A program made the translations under genes and the position numbers. A stretch of DNA of 48,747 nucleotides from an uncultured Alteromonadaceae bacterium (GTDB taxonomy: Bacteria > Pseudomonadota > Gammaproteobacteria > Enterobacterales > Alteromonadaceae), in assembly GCA_938085045.1 (NCBI GenBank), contig CALKGI010000011.1, positions 1-48,747 on the forward strand, in the 5' to 3' direction. Of the stretch, positions 23,981 through 32,409 are shown piece after piece. The notes under the pieces were generated by a model. The model saw only the letters and a program-made list of their open reading frames with translations, was not told the DNA's origin and made no database searches. The first letter of the stretch is position 1. The number at the start of each line of letters is the position of its first letter.

Positions 23981-25153
23981 GGCGATAGCACCTGAGTAAA
24001 GCGCGGCAATCAAATCTGATTGAGTGACAATACCGACCAGCTTTTGCTGGTCGTTTACTACAGGAATGTGGTGCAGGCCTTTGTCTGACAATAGCGGCAC
24101 CAACGAGGCAATTAAATCATCTTGATGAATAGTAAAAGCCGGAGACGCCATGATTTGGCCGACTTGGTAAGGTTTGTTGTCATTCATCTTTGGGTCGCGT
24201 TTTACAAAATTGGTTAGTCGGGTTGCAAAACCATCGTAATTTTTTAAGTCGGCTCGCTTGAGAAAATCCACCAGCGATATAATGCCAATAACCTTGTTTT
24301 GTTCATCTACAACGGGCAACAATTTAACCTTATGCAAACGCAACATCGCCCACGCTTCTTCTAATTGGGTGCCAAACTCAACCGTTTTAACATCTGCCGA
24401 CATAATATCTGAACAACGAATCTCACCAAATTTACGGGTATAAGCTTTTTGCTGGGCTTTGCCTATCACCGACGCTAAGTCTTTTTCGGTGATATCTAGA
24501 TAGGCATCATATTCTTTTAATGTTGATGTTAAGTCAGACTGGCTGACACCTAAGCGGTTCAACGGGCTAACATCGTTGTGTTTATGTATAGGGTCGGCTT
24601 TTGGCAAAGGGCGGCTCGGGTATTCGTTTTTTAACAACCATCGATGACACGCAATGCTCAATGCCAACAACAACACCATATTAAGTAATACAGGAAACAA
24701 CACAAAATAATAACCACCAACCCCCTGAGCACCAACAATCACCGGCATCATCGCAGTTGCACCGCCCGGTGGGTGCATACACTTCAATAGTGTCATCGCC
24801 AAGATACAAACACTAACGCAAATAGCAGCACTAAAATACAGCTCAACCGGTAAATAAGCACAGCTAACACCGATAGTGGCACAAGTCACATGGCCCATAA
24901 TTAACGGATAGGGTTGTGATAAAGGACTATTGGGCACCATAAAAACCAGCGTGATAGTAGCACCGGTAGAGGCAACCAATATCAACGATTGCCATTGGGG
25001 GGTAAACCAAAAGCTGATAAGCGCGATAATCAGCATCGCGATGAAAGACACGAAAACGATCAAGAACTGTGCTTTGAGCCCTTGTGCACCGACAGTCGCT
25101 GATGTCGATATCCTTGCGAAAAATGGGCTAAGGGCTTTAAACGTTGAGGACAT
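23975..25153 (-). CDS. HPP family membrane protein with two CBS domains
   Basis: 392 aa. The N-terminal half has about five membrane helices with the signature MHPPGGATA (126-134). The C-terminal half has a pair of CBS domains (about 245-300, IMSADVKTVEFG; and 330-390, IMASPAFTIHQDD, HIPVVND). HPP proteins include plastid and cyanobacterial nitrite transporters, and CBS pairs bind adenosine nucleotides, so a nucleotide-gated transporter is plausible. The stop codons TAG (this gene) and TAA (TonB receptor) lie almost on each other. A CRP-like palindrome lies about 110 bases upstream of its start. Confidence 0.9.
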   Translation of the reverse strand: MSSTFKALSPFFARISTSATVGAQGLKAQFLIVFVSFIAMLIIALISFWFTPQWQSLILVASTGATITLVFMVPNSPLSQPYPLIMGHVTCATIGVSCAYLPVELYFSAAICVSVCILAMTLLKCMHPPGGATAMMPVIVGAQGVGGYYFVLFPVLLNMVLLLALSIACHRWLLKNEYPSRPLPKADPIHKHNDVSPLNRLGVSQSDLTSTLKEYDAYLDITEKDLASVIGKAQQKAYTRKFGEIRCSDIMSADVKTVEFGTQLEEAWAMLRLHKVKLLPVVDEQNKVIGIISLVDFLKRADLKNYDGFATRLTNFVKRDPKMNDNKPYQVGQIMASPAFTIHQDDLIASLVPLLSDKGLHHIPVVNDQQKLVGIVTQSDLIAALYSGAIAL

Positions 25154-25517
25154 GGTGATCCGGTATTAGAAGACAACAGGCCACAGTGTAAGGTTAATTA
25201 GGTGTTAACACTAAACATTAATAACAGGCACATGCAGTGCACTTCGTTTAAAAGTTAACTCTGTGATCTAGATCAAATAATTGACGCCCGACTAAGTCTG
25301 AATGAAAAATAGCCTTTGACAAGGTATACAGATCTGTCCATTATAATTTAAGGTAATCCGACTTGTTTACACCGAAGATTCACAATGGCCTAATGCACAC
25401 TCCTAATGCCAGTATTAATGAGAGCAGCATTGATGAAAATGAGCGAAGTCTTTAATACCAATCAACAATTGGATAAAGTCATACAATAAACAACAGCGTA
25501 AAATTAAGGGAATAACC
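25154..25517. other. Intergenic region between HPP and P-loop kinase genes
   Basis: Divergent promoter region of 364 bases. It holds a near-consensus CRP site (25262-25277), TTGACA (25316-25321) and TATAAT (25342-25347). Their 20-base spacing is longer than ideal for sigma-70. A 20-codon frame at 25393-25455 has no supporting evidence. Confidence 0.4.
25262..25277. promoter_or_regulatory. Probable CRP (cAMP receptor protein) binding site
   Basis: TGTGATCTAGATCAAA matches the ideal palindrome TGTGATCTAGATCACA at 15 of 16 positions. It lies about 110 bases before the HPP start and 240 bases before the kinase start, at a distance usual for an activator site on the HPP side. Confidence 0.6.
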
Positions 25518-26021
25518 ATGACCAACATACTAATATTTGGCAATTCAGGCTCAGGAAAATCGACGCTAGCTAAGCAATTGGCCACAGGCCCTGAGTCGAA
25601 CTTGGCGCATCTTGATCTTGATAACCTTGCGTGGTTACCAACCACCCCGCCAAAACGAGCGCCTTTGGCCCAGTCAAAGTTGCAAATTGAGGCCTTTACC
25701 CAAGCCAACAAAAACTGGGTGATTGAAGGCTGTTATGCCGACTTACTTGAATTGGTGGCCGAACAGGCCAGTGAAATTATTTTCATGAATTTGGATGTTC
25801 AAATGTGCGTAGAAAATGCCAAAAACCGCCCTTGGGAGCCACATAAGTACGAAAGCAAAGCGGCGCAAGATAAAAATCTTGGCATGTTAGTCGACTGGAT
25901 AAAACAATACGACCAACGTAAGGATGAATTTTCGCAAGTTGCCCATCAACGTTTCTATGATGGATTTGCGGGTAAGAAGACCATGCATTGTTCTAACTTG
26001 CCAAAAGACAAACGAGATTGA
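25518..26021 (+). CDS. P-loop kinase-like protein (adenylate/shikimate kinase fold)
   Basis: 167 aa with Walker A GNSGSGKST (8-16), an LDLDNLAW segment (about 32-39), and a NWVIEGCYADL turn typical of small P-loop nucleotide kinases often labelled topology modulation protein or shikimate kinase-like. Substrate unknown. AAGGGA lies about 9 bases before the ATG. Downstream, within 4 bases of the stop, begins a repeat element with terminal inverted repeats. Confidence 0.78.
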   Translation: MTNILIFGNSGSGKSTLAKQLATGPESNLAHLDLDNLAWLPTTPPKRAPLAQSKLQIEAFTQANKNWVIEGCYADLLELVAEQASEIIFMNLDVQMCVENAKNRPWEPHKYESKAAQDKNLGMLVDWIKQYDQRKDEFSQVAHQRFYDGFAGKKTMHCSNLPKDKRD

Positions 26022-26024
26022 GCA

Positions 26025-26226
26025 CATATGGAGGATGGGTTAGGTGAGGAAGACCCGTAACCCATCAAAACAATTAAACCCAACACCCTACCAACAAAAA
26101 ATCTTAACCGATTGTCATTCAATAATACCAAGCGAAAGGATTTCATATCCGGTTCTGGTGCTACCTGCAAGTTAGGCCCGATGGGTTACGGCTTGCTTCG
26201 CTGGCGCCTAACCCATCCTCCATATG
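26025..26226. repeat. 202-bp element with perfect 20-bp terminal inverted repeats
   Basis: CATATGGAGGATGGGTTAGG at 26025-26044 is perfectly reverse-complemented at 26207-26226. Each end belongs to a hairpin repeat unit (26030-26066 and 26178-26223). The interior has no gene, though minus-strand frames cross it. No clear target-site duplication was seen. A similar pair of inverted units lies at 48346-48567. It is consistent with a non-autonomous (MITE-like) element or a REP-type doublet, and it may also end transcription of the flanking convergent genes. Confidence 0.75.
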
Positions 26227-26276
26227 AGATAGAATCAGACCTTACTCAGGCCAACAAGTGCAATGTAACTCTTCCT

Positions 26277-26873
26277 CTAAACTTCAATACCAATATTGGT
26301 AATACCATCAGCCAAAGCCCGCTCACGAAAGCTTTTTACCACTTGCTTATCTACCCTAGGGCTTTTACTCACTGTTTTAATCAACTCGGCGACAAACTCA
26401 GCTTCGTATTGCATCAGCTCATGTTGCTCTACCATTTGTGCGGTGATCTCATCGTTATCTACCGACAATTCTTGCTCTACCACTTTACCCACCGATGCCT
26501 CAGACAGTTTGCACACATCAATAAAAGCGTCTTCGTCGCTGCCTGCAATGCCTGCTAACAACGCACCTAAGGCCATGGCCGTATCTAATGCGGGATACAC
26601 ACCAAACATATCGAAATCTTCAACATTTGGTACGTTCGGTTCGATTTTTTCCCATTGATTATCGGCGTTAAACTTGAGGTTTTTAACAATTTGTTTTTCC
26701 CACACAATATTGAGCGCATCGCGCAGCACTTTGCCATCGCCAAATTCAGTGACTTCACAAAACAGTAAGTAATTTGGTAGCATTCGTTCGACTAAAGTGG
26801 TGGCGACTAAGGCTTGTTGGTGGGCGGCAAGAGAGCGTAATTGTTGATGGTTTGACGAAATGTTATGACTCAT
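26277..26873 (-). CDS. DUF416 family protein (YjaG-like)
   Basis: 198 aa from the ATG at 26873 (AGGAT 4-8 bases upstream; an upstream TTG frame is rejected). The pattern LAAHQQALVATTLVERMLPN near the start and DMFGVYPALDTAMALGALL in the middle is typical of DUF416, a mostly gammaproteobacterial family of soluble acidic proteins. Role unknown. Its start lies inside the 3' end of the DUF2007 gene with an 11-base overlap, so the two are translationally coupled. Confidence 0.85.
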   Translation of the reverse strand: MSHNISSNHQQLRSLAAHQQALVATTLVERMLPNYLLFCEVTEFGDGKVLRDALNIVWEKQIVKNLKFNADNQWEKIEPNVPNVEDFDMFGVYPALDTAMALGALLAGIAGSDEDAFIDVCKLSEASVGKVVEQELSVDNDEITAQMVEQHELMQYEAEFVAELIKTVSKSPRVDKQVVKSFRERALADGITNIGIEV

Positions 26874-27210
26874 TAGGATCCTTCTGGCATTGCCAGCAAA
26901 TTTCAAATTGGGCGGTATTGGTTTCGCCGCAGTGGCCACAAACCCAGTCGGTGGCAGCATCGGTTACAGATTTACGGTTTTTAACATAGTTGTCAACTAT
27001 GGCACGCCCTTGTTTTTCATGAGATTTACTAACATAGACACGACTAACTAATGCATCAATGGGTAGTTCACCTATCGCCCCACCCAAATGCTCACCTCCA
27101 CGCAGTTGTACATCAATGCCTTCGCCGCTCAGCAATCCCTTTACCAGATTGCCCTCTATGCCGTTTTCGGCGGGGTAAATGCACACCAGTTCATCGGTCA
27201 AATCAGTCAT
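26863..27210 (-). CDS. DUF2007 domain protein with C-terminal zinc ribbon
   Basis: 115 aa. Residues 5-75 match the DUF2007 putative signal-transducing fold (VCIYPAENGIEGNLVKGLL, VYVSKSHEKQGRAIV). Residues 90-110 form a small zinc ribbon with Cys91, Cys94, Cys105 and Cys108. DUF2007 resembles the PII/ACT-like ligand-binding fold but has no experimentally known ligand. It overlaps the downstream DUF416 gene and sits 19 bases after the chemoreceptor stop-side in opposite order, so the DUF2007-DUF416 pair could share a message with the chemoreceptor upstream at 29041-27230. Confidence 0.85.
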   Translation of the reverse strand: MTDLTDELVCIYPAENGIEGNLVKGLLSGEGIDVQLRGGEHLGGAIGELPIDALVSRVYVSKSHEKQGRAIVDNYVKNRKSVTDAATDWVCGHCGETNTAQFEICWQCQKDPNES

Positions 27211-27229
27211 ATTATTGGTTCCTCAATGA

Positions 27230-29041
27230 TTAATGTTGAAAATGCGACATTTCATTTTCTAACTCACTAGCAACAGACGACAAGCCGCAGGCTGATTCGC
27301 CCGTTTTTGTCGCGCCCTGATGGGTTTGTTCAGAAATACCGTCGATTTGCTGAATTTGCTGAGCAACCTCAGAAGTTAAATGCACTTGCTGTGTCGCTGC
27401 GCTTGAAATGGTGCGGTTCATATCGTTGATGGTGTTGATCACCTCAGAAATTTTATCGAGCGACTGGCTAACCGAGTCAGATTCTTCAACACTGGCGGTC
27501 ATTTTACCGACACTTTGCACCATCGACTCTTGTGTCAACTGAGTAGCTTCTTGCAACTTGGCGATAATGCTGTGAATTTGCGCCGTTTGATTTTGGGTTC
27601 TTTGTGCCAAGGTTCTCACTTCATCGGCAACCACCGCAAAACCTCGGCCTTGCTCACCTGCTCTTGCCGCTTCAATCGCCGCGTTGAGCGCTAACAAATT
27701 GGTTTGTTCGGCAATTTCTTGGATTGCCGAAGACACCATACCAATGTCTTTGCTGTCTTCAACCAAACGGTCGAGTGAATGGCGCGATTCAAACAAATCT
27801 TTTTGCATTTGTTCCATCATGCTTTGCAACGAATTGATCAGCTTTTGCCCTTCAATCGCCTCAGTTTTGGCTTGAACTGCTGCGCTTTCAGCAGTTACAG
27901 CGCTGGCTTCGATATTGGTGGCCGAGTCGGTCATTTCTGACATCGAACCGGTGATTTTAATGGTTTCATTCTTTTGGCTATCAACATCTGAAATGGTTTT
28001 TTGAGTGATATCGACCATCTGACTTGAAGATTGATTAAGTGTACCTACCGCATTGTTCACGCGCCCTACCAAACCCTTTAAACGACCGGTCATGTGGTTT
28101 AAAGAATCGGCAATCATCTTCATTTCATCATTACCCGGCATCTTAATCTCTTCGTTAAGATTACCCTCATCAACCTTGGCTACCGCCACTTGTAACCTAG
28201 ACACGCTAGATACAATAGAAAAATACATGCCAAGCAACACATAAACCGCCAACAACACAAAACCAAAGGCGGCGCTAAAAGCGATGTATTTTTTCTGCGA
28301 AGCTTCGCTTATTCGAGCTTCTAACAATGATTGCAACACCGGAATGCTCTGTTGTGCCAGTTTATTCAATTGCTTAGTGGTTTTGCTGCCCTGTTCAAGC
28401 ACCTGTGCGGCCGACACGCCAATATTGTCGGGGTCTAGTATTTGGCTTTTGATAAAGGTTCGAAACTCATTCACTGACTTTTTAGTATCAGACCAAGGTT
28501 TAGACAATTGGGTTTTAATTTGCCCATTAAGCGAAATACTTAAGTCAATCACACTTTCTACGTTCATTAAGCGTTCGGGTATCAAACCCACAGAATTAGA
28601 TAATGCAGTGTAACTTTGAGGGGTAAAACTACCCTTAGCTGCAATGTCTGCCGCCTCTTGATTCACGCCTGATAGCTGCGACAACAATAAAGGACCTTCA
28701 GAGACTAAAAACTTGATCAGCTGACTGGTATCAAGGCTTAAATCTAATGACAGGTTCGAACTATTGGCTACCGACTTTTGATTATCTATGAAAGACTTCA
28801 TTGCTTTGGTAGAGTTATTTTTTTGCGACAAACTGCCTTTCCAGCCCGTGGCAACAGCTTGCAACCCGGTGAGTTCTTTTTTACTGAAATCAATCGATTT
28901 GGTCAATTCTACATATAGCATCGACAAAATAATGGTGAGGGGGATTAAAAAGATAAAACTGACAATGGCAAATTTGGCTGAATATCGACGGTTTCCCATC
29001 ACTTTGGTTGCGGGTAAGCAAAACTGAGCAAGCGCCGACAT
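27230..29041 (-). CDS. Methyl-accepting chemotaxis protein
   Basis: 603 aa. Cytoplasmic N-terminus, membrane helix (about 22-46), a helical periplasmic domain rich in Ser, Asn and Gln (about 50-245), second helix (about 250-275), HAMP region (280-330), and a long signalling coiled coil with the invariant hairpin tip [20 protein letters not shown] followed by [20 protein letters not shown]. It relays ligand binding to CheA/CheW. No C-terminal CheR-tethering pentapeptide. GGAG lies about 8 bases before the ATG. The ligand domain was not recognised. It lies 19 bases upstream of DUF2007 on the same strand, so cotranscription is possible. Confidence 0.93.
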   Translation of the reverse strand: MSALAQFCLPATKVMGNRRYSAKFAIVSFIFLIPLTIILSMLYVELTKSIDFSKKELTGLQAVATGWKGSLSQKNNSTKAMKSFIDNQKSVANSSNLSLDLSLDTSQLIKFLVSEGPLLLSQLSGVNQEAADIAAKGSFTPQSYTALSNSVGLIPERLMNVESVIDLSISLNGQIKTQLSKPWSDTKKSVNEFRTFIKSQILDPDNIGVSAAQVLEQGSKTTKQLNKLAQQSIPVLQSLLEARISEASQKKYIAFSAAFGFVLLAVYVLLGMYFSIVSSVSRLQVAVAKVDEGNLNEEIKMPGNDEMKMIADSLNHMTGRLKGLVGRVNNAVGTLNQSSSQMVDITQKTISDVDSQKNETIKITGSMSEMTDSATNIEASAVTAESAAVQAKTEAIEGQKLINSLQSMMEQMQKDLFESRHSLDRLVEDSKDIGMVSSAIQEIAEQTNLLALNAAIEAARAGEQGRGFAVVADEVRTLAQRTQNQTAQIHSIIAKLQEATQLTQESMVQSVGKMTASVEESDSVSQSLDKISEVINTINDMNRTISSAATQQVHLTSEVAQQIQQIDGISEQTHQGATKTGESACGLSSVASELENEMSHFQH

Positions 29042-29090
29042 TGATTCTCCTCGCTGGCTTTGGCCAACTTTGTAATTAGTTAATTTAGTT

Positions 29091-29966
29091 TCAAGACAAT
29101 AAATAATGTCCTGCGATACCTGCGAAGACGACCATGCCTACGTAGTTATTATTTAAAAACGCCACAAAACAAGTGCCTGCGTCACGGTGCCTTATTAGCC
29201 ACTGTTGATAGCCAAAAAAGCCTGCTGATACCACCAAACTCACATAGAATATAGCCGATAAAGCCAAACTTTGACCTATAAGGGCCAAAATAACCAATGT
29301 GATGATTTGCAGCAGCAAAATTACAGCCCTGTCATATTGACCGAACAAAATGGCCGTTGATTTCACACCAATTTTTAAATCGTCATCGCGGTCGACCATT
29401 GCGTACATAGTATCGTATGCCACAGTCCAGCATAAATTGGCAATATACAACCACCATAACTGGGCTGGAAGCTGCTCTGTTACTGCCATATAAGCCATTG
29501 GCATCGACCAGCCGAACGCTGCGCCCAGTACCACTTGGGGCAAATGGGTGTAGCGTTTCATGAAGGGATAACAAAAAGCCAATAACAATGCGACTAATGA
29601 CAAAACAATGGTCTGCCAGTTTAGCAACGCCACCAGCACAAAACCCATCACAATTAAGGCAGAAAATAGTTGTAATGCCTCGGTTGGAGTGACTTTTCCG
29701 GCGACGATAGGGCGATTCTGGGTTCTTTTCACATGGCCATCGACTTTTCTATCGGCATAATCATTGATCACGCACCCGGCAGAGCGCATCACAAACACGC
29801 CAGCGCAAAAAACAAAAAGATTTAATAATGAAGGGATACCCTGTGAAGCCAACCATAAAGCCCACAAACAAGGCCATAGCAGCAAATAAGTGCCAATGGG
29901 TTTGTCCATGCGCATCAACAATTTGTAGTTTGGCCAATTGCTGACTTTTAACTCAAGAGCACTCAT
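29091..29966 (-). CDS. ubiA: 4-hydroxybenzoate polyprenyltransferase
   Basis: 291 aa from ATG 29966, which overlaps the ubiC stop by 4 bases. Polytopic membrane enzyme joining a polyprenyl chain to 4-hydroxybenzoate in ubiquinone synthesis. Motifs: [15 protein letters not shown] (68-82) and [10 protein letters not shown] (191-200). It is full length. Product of the adjacent UbiC is its substrate, and ubiC-ubiA order is standard in gammaproteobacteria. An in-frame TTG-type extension upstream is inside ubiC and is not used. Confidence 0.96.
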   Translation of the reverse strand: MSALELKVSNWPNYKLLMRMDKPIGTYLLLWPCLWALWLASQGIPSLLNLFVFCAGVFVMRSAGCVINDYADRKVDGHVKRTQNRPIVAGKVTPTEALQLFSALIVMGFVLVALLNWQTIVLSLVALLLAFCYPFMKRYTHLPQVVLGAAFGWSMPMAYMAVTEQLPAQLWWLYIANLCWTVAYDTMYAMVDRDDDLKIGVKSTAILFGQYDRAVILLLQIITLVILALIGQSLALSAIFYVSLVVSAGFFGYQQWLIRHRDAGTCFVAFLNNNYVGMVVFAGIAGHYLLS

Positions 29967-30517
29967 AGATAAGCCGCCGCACAAGGCAAATAAACCTCGG
30001 CCACCAGCAACGAATAACCATCGACCGTAAAACAAGAACGACGTGCCCAAAGTGGGTGAGTTGGTTTTTTGTCGACCTCTGCGGCTAACATAGCCACTGA
30101 ACTTTGCAGGTCAAACTGGGTCACTTCAATTAAAGAGCGAGTCATGCCGGGTTCGTTGAAAATCATTTCGCCAAGTGGCTTTTCGCCAAGTGTGGTCAAC
30201 TTAACTACAGATTCTGGCACATTGGCCAATGGCATCAACGTTTGCGCGTAAACCCAAGGTTTATCATCACAGTACAATAACACCTCGCGCACTTGCACAG
30301 CCTGTTGTTTGCAATCAAACAGAGCCAATTCACCTTCGCTGAGCTCACGCTCATGCTTGGCCAGAATCTTAACCCTGAACGAGGCGCAATTGTTTTTGAG
30401 TTTTTGGGTTAACGAGCCGGATTCGAATAACCAGCCAGACAAAGTGTCTGTTATGGGTTTTACCGGCTCTGAACGCCAGTCACCTTCTAACGATAAAGGC
30501 AGAATATCTTGATACAT
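29963..30517 (-). CDS. ubiC: Chorismate lyase
   Basis: 184 aa from ATG 30517 (AAGG nine bases upstream; the TTG three codons earlier is less likely). Converts chorismate to 4-hydroxybenzoate and pyruvate, first step of ubiquinone synthesis. Conserved residues: Arg77 in [16 protein letters not shown] (87-96), LGEKPLGE (110-117), WARRS (157-161) and Glu174 in VAEVYLP. It overlaps ubiA by 4 bases, coupling the two. Divergent from the DUF1289 gene. Confidence 0.95.
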   Translation of the reverse strand: MYQDILPLSLEGDWRSEPVKPITDTLSGWLFESGSLTQKLKNNCASFRVKILAKHERELSEGELALFDCKQQAVQVREVLLYCDDKPWVYAQTLMPLANVPESVVKLTTLGEKPLGEMIFNEPGMTRSLIEVTQFDLQSSVAMLAAEVDKKPTHPLWARRSCFTVDGYSLLVAEVYLPCAAAYL

Positions 30518-30627
30518 TAAATGCAACCTTAATTGAACTGGCGCAAGTATATAATTTTGTTGGGGTCAAGTCTTGCGTTGTGCAATAATTAATAGATGAC
30601 AGGCCTATAGGAAACAAGTACAACGAC

Positions 30628-30969
30628 ATGATGCAACAACTTGAACTCCTATCCATTGAAAACCCCTGCATCAACGTGTGTCAAACAGACACCCGGGGTT
30701 ACTGTTCGGGTTGTTTTCGTTCACGAAATGAACGCTTCGACTGGGCAACAATGACAGCCCAGCAAAAACGTAAAGTGCTAGAGCTATGTAAAAAGCGTGG
30801 CCAGCGCCGCAAAGCTAAAGCCAAAAAGGCGCAGCACCAATACCTACAAAACGAAAAACAAATTCCTATAGTTGCACTAGATGCGCAAGCAACTCAAAGC
30901 GAACCACAGCAAACAGAAGCAAAGCCAGAAACCATTCAAGATATGGGTCTAGACCTGTTTGATTTGTAA
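30628..30969 (+). CDS. DUF1289 family protein
   Basis: 113 aa. Residues about 12-55 match DUF1289: NPCINVCQTDTRGYCSGCFR followed by FDWATM and KVLELCKKR, with cysteines at positions 14, 18, 26 and 29 that could bind zinc or iron. The rest is a basic, low-complexity tail (KKRGQRRKAKAKKAQ), then an acidic end. Function not known. Divergent from ubiC with a 110-base promoter region. Start follows an AGGAA about 15 bases upstream. Confidence 0.85.
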   Translation: MMQQLELLSIENPCINVCQTDTRGYCSGCFRSRNERFDWATMTAQQKRKVLELCKKRGQRRKAKAKKAQHQYLQNEKQIPIVALDAQATQSEPQQTEAKPETIQDMGLDLFDL

Positions 30970-31014
30970 AGTCTGTGCAATAATCGACGAACCCACTCAA
31001 AGAGATTAATCCCA

Positions 31015-31692
31015 ATGACGCCAATAAAATCGGCCCTGCTCCCCATCATTTTACTCCTTGGCTCCCTAGCCTTGCTCATTCCCGGCATTACTCAACCGAT
31101 GCTGACCATCACCGGCACCATGGACAAAGCCCAACTCAAAGAAACCGGTATCGACATACTTGCAGAATCTATGGTTGGCAAAGATGACACTAACGCGCTG
31201 GCATCAAAAGACCGTGTAAAACAAATGATCAGTGGCGTCACCCGGATGATGGGCATGTCAGACATCACAGGCGAATTTGAAGCCTACAAAAAAACCCGTA
31301 GCATCAGCGGCACAGTTAAAGATTTGTACGACTCAGGCGACATGCTGGTCGCCTTTTTAGTGATGTTATTCAGTATTGTGATACCCACCATTAAAATACT
31401 GATGATGCTAAGCGCGACGTTAATGCGTCAATCGCTCACTCGCCAAAGACTGTTGAGTATTAATAGCCTAATGAGCAAATGGTCGATGGCCGATGTGTTT
31501 GTGGTGGCGTTAATTGTGACTTATATGGCGGCCAATGCGTCTGGTGCCGGGGGCTTACTAACGTTTAGCTCAAGCTTTGAATCTGGGTTTTATTACTTTT
31601 TGGGTTACTGCGTGTTTTCTATTGGTGCTTCTCAGTTGGTGCTGGGGTACTTGGCCTCACCAGAGGTAGAGTTCAGTCCTGTTGATGCTTGA
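31015..31692 (+). CDS. PqiA-like (paraquat-inducible protein A) membrane protein
   Basis: 225 aa, about four membrane segments (8-28, 105-130, 150-175, 185-210) with SKWSMADVFVVALIV (about 149-163), a hallmark of the PqiA/YebS family. Family members belong to envelope lipid-transport and stress systems with MCE proteins, but no MCE gene is adjacent. An extended polar loop (30-100) lies between the first two helices. AGAG lies 10 bases before the ATG. A 185-bp repeat element follows. Confidence 0.8.
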   Translation: MTPIKSALLPIILLLGSLALLIPGITQPMLTITGTMDKAQLKETGIDILAESMVGKDDTNALASKDRVKQMISGVTRMMGMSDITGEFEAYKKTRSISGTVKDLYDSGDMLVAFLVMLFSIVIPTIKILMMLSATLMRQSLTRQRLLSINSLMSKWSMADVFVVALIVTYMAANASGAGGLLTFSSSFESGFYYFLGYCVFSIGASQLVLGYLASPEVEFSPVDA

Positions 31693-32010
31693 AAATCAGG
31701 GGCTTCACACGGAGTAACGGAGGCACGGAGGTTCACGGAGGAAGAAAAAACAAAAGCATATAGATTCAAAGATTAGCCCCAAAAGGCCTTTTGATCCCAT
31801 TATACAAACTCTTTTTATTTTCCTGTTTGTTTGTGCTTTTAATCTTACTCCGTGGACCTGCGTGTCTCAGCGTCTCCGTGTGAAGCTCTTGACCTTCTTT
31901 GGCACAACCACCACACCAATCAAATTCCCCACACTAAACCTCAACAAACCAAAAATGAAAATAACCCAATACTGTACTAGCCTTTAAAGAACCATTTTAA
32001 GGAGTTAGAC
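31693..32010. other. Intergenic region carrying a TIR element
   Basis: No gene in 318 bases. Nearly two-thirds is the 185-bp element at 31702-31886; the remainder is the dodecin promoter region, with AAGGAG 8 bases before its ATG. Confidence 0.5.
31702..31886. repeat. 185-bp element, CACGGAG-rich terminal inverted repeats
   Basis: GCTTCACACGGAG (31702-31714) is perfectly reversed at 31874-31886. The match continues imperfectly for about 43 bases per end because of CACGGAG direct repeats (ACGGAGGCACGGAGGTTC on the left). The centre is AT-rich and noncoding. Arrays of CACGGAG/CTCCGTG occur between genes of many bacteria. It may be a MITE-like element or a long bidirectional terminator-type hairpin. 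Confidence 0.7.
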
Positions 32011-32220
32011 ATGAGCAATCACACTTATAAAATCATAGAAATAACAGGCACTTCGCCAGAAAGTATGCAGCAGGCCGTTGAAAACGCCATCGCCACCACG
32101 TCTAAAAGCGTACGCAATATGCGTTGGTTCGAAGTCACCGATACCCGTGGCCAAATCGTAGACGGCGCAGTAGGCCATTGGCAGGTTACATTGAAAGTTG
32201 GTTTTACCATCGAAGATTAG
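32011..32220 (+). CDS. Dodecin
   Basis: 69 aa, the usual dodecin length and sequence: [37 protein letters not shown], with the flavin-stacking Trp39 and a final WQVTLKVGF strand. Dodecins form hollow dodecamers that store riboflavin or FMN (or CoA in some). AAGGAG is well placed. SelO follows downstream on the same strand; a link in function is not known. Confidence 0.95.
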   Translation: MSNHTYKIIEITGTSPESMQQAVENAIATTSKSVRNMRWFEVTDTRGQIVDGAVGHWQVTLKVGFTIED

Positions 32221-32409
32221 TCTGTGGAAAAACAAGGCCAGCTGATATGTCACCGACATCTAAACCAGCATGGCCTATTAACTTTCGTCACTGACCAGCC
32301 TCACTCTTACAACCCTCAAGTTCAAAACAACCAACCATCCCATTGGTTTTGCATTACCCCGACGATTAATGCAAAATGCAAAGCCCAGCCTCCTTTGATG
32401 CAATCCGCC

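Noticed and set aside
25393..25455. 20-codon possible leader peptide before the P-loop kinase gene
   Set aside because: No ribosome site, no regulatory codon run and no attenuator hairpin.
26110..26660. Open frames over the DUF416 region on the plus strand
   Set aside because: They are antisense to the DUF416 gene or cross the repeat element; the minus-strand gene explains the region.
31015..31692. Complete pqi/yeb-type MCE operon
   Set aside because: Only a PqiA-like membrane protein is present; no MCE-domain gene is adjacent.
32224..32409. GTG-start extension of selO
   Set aside because: The 62 added residues do not resemble SelO and no ribosome site precedes the GTG.
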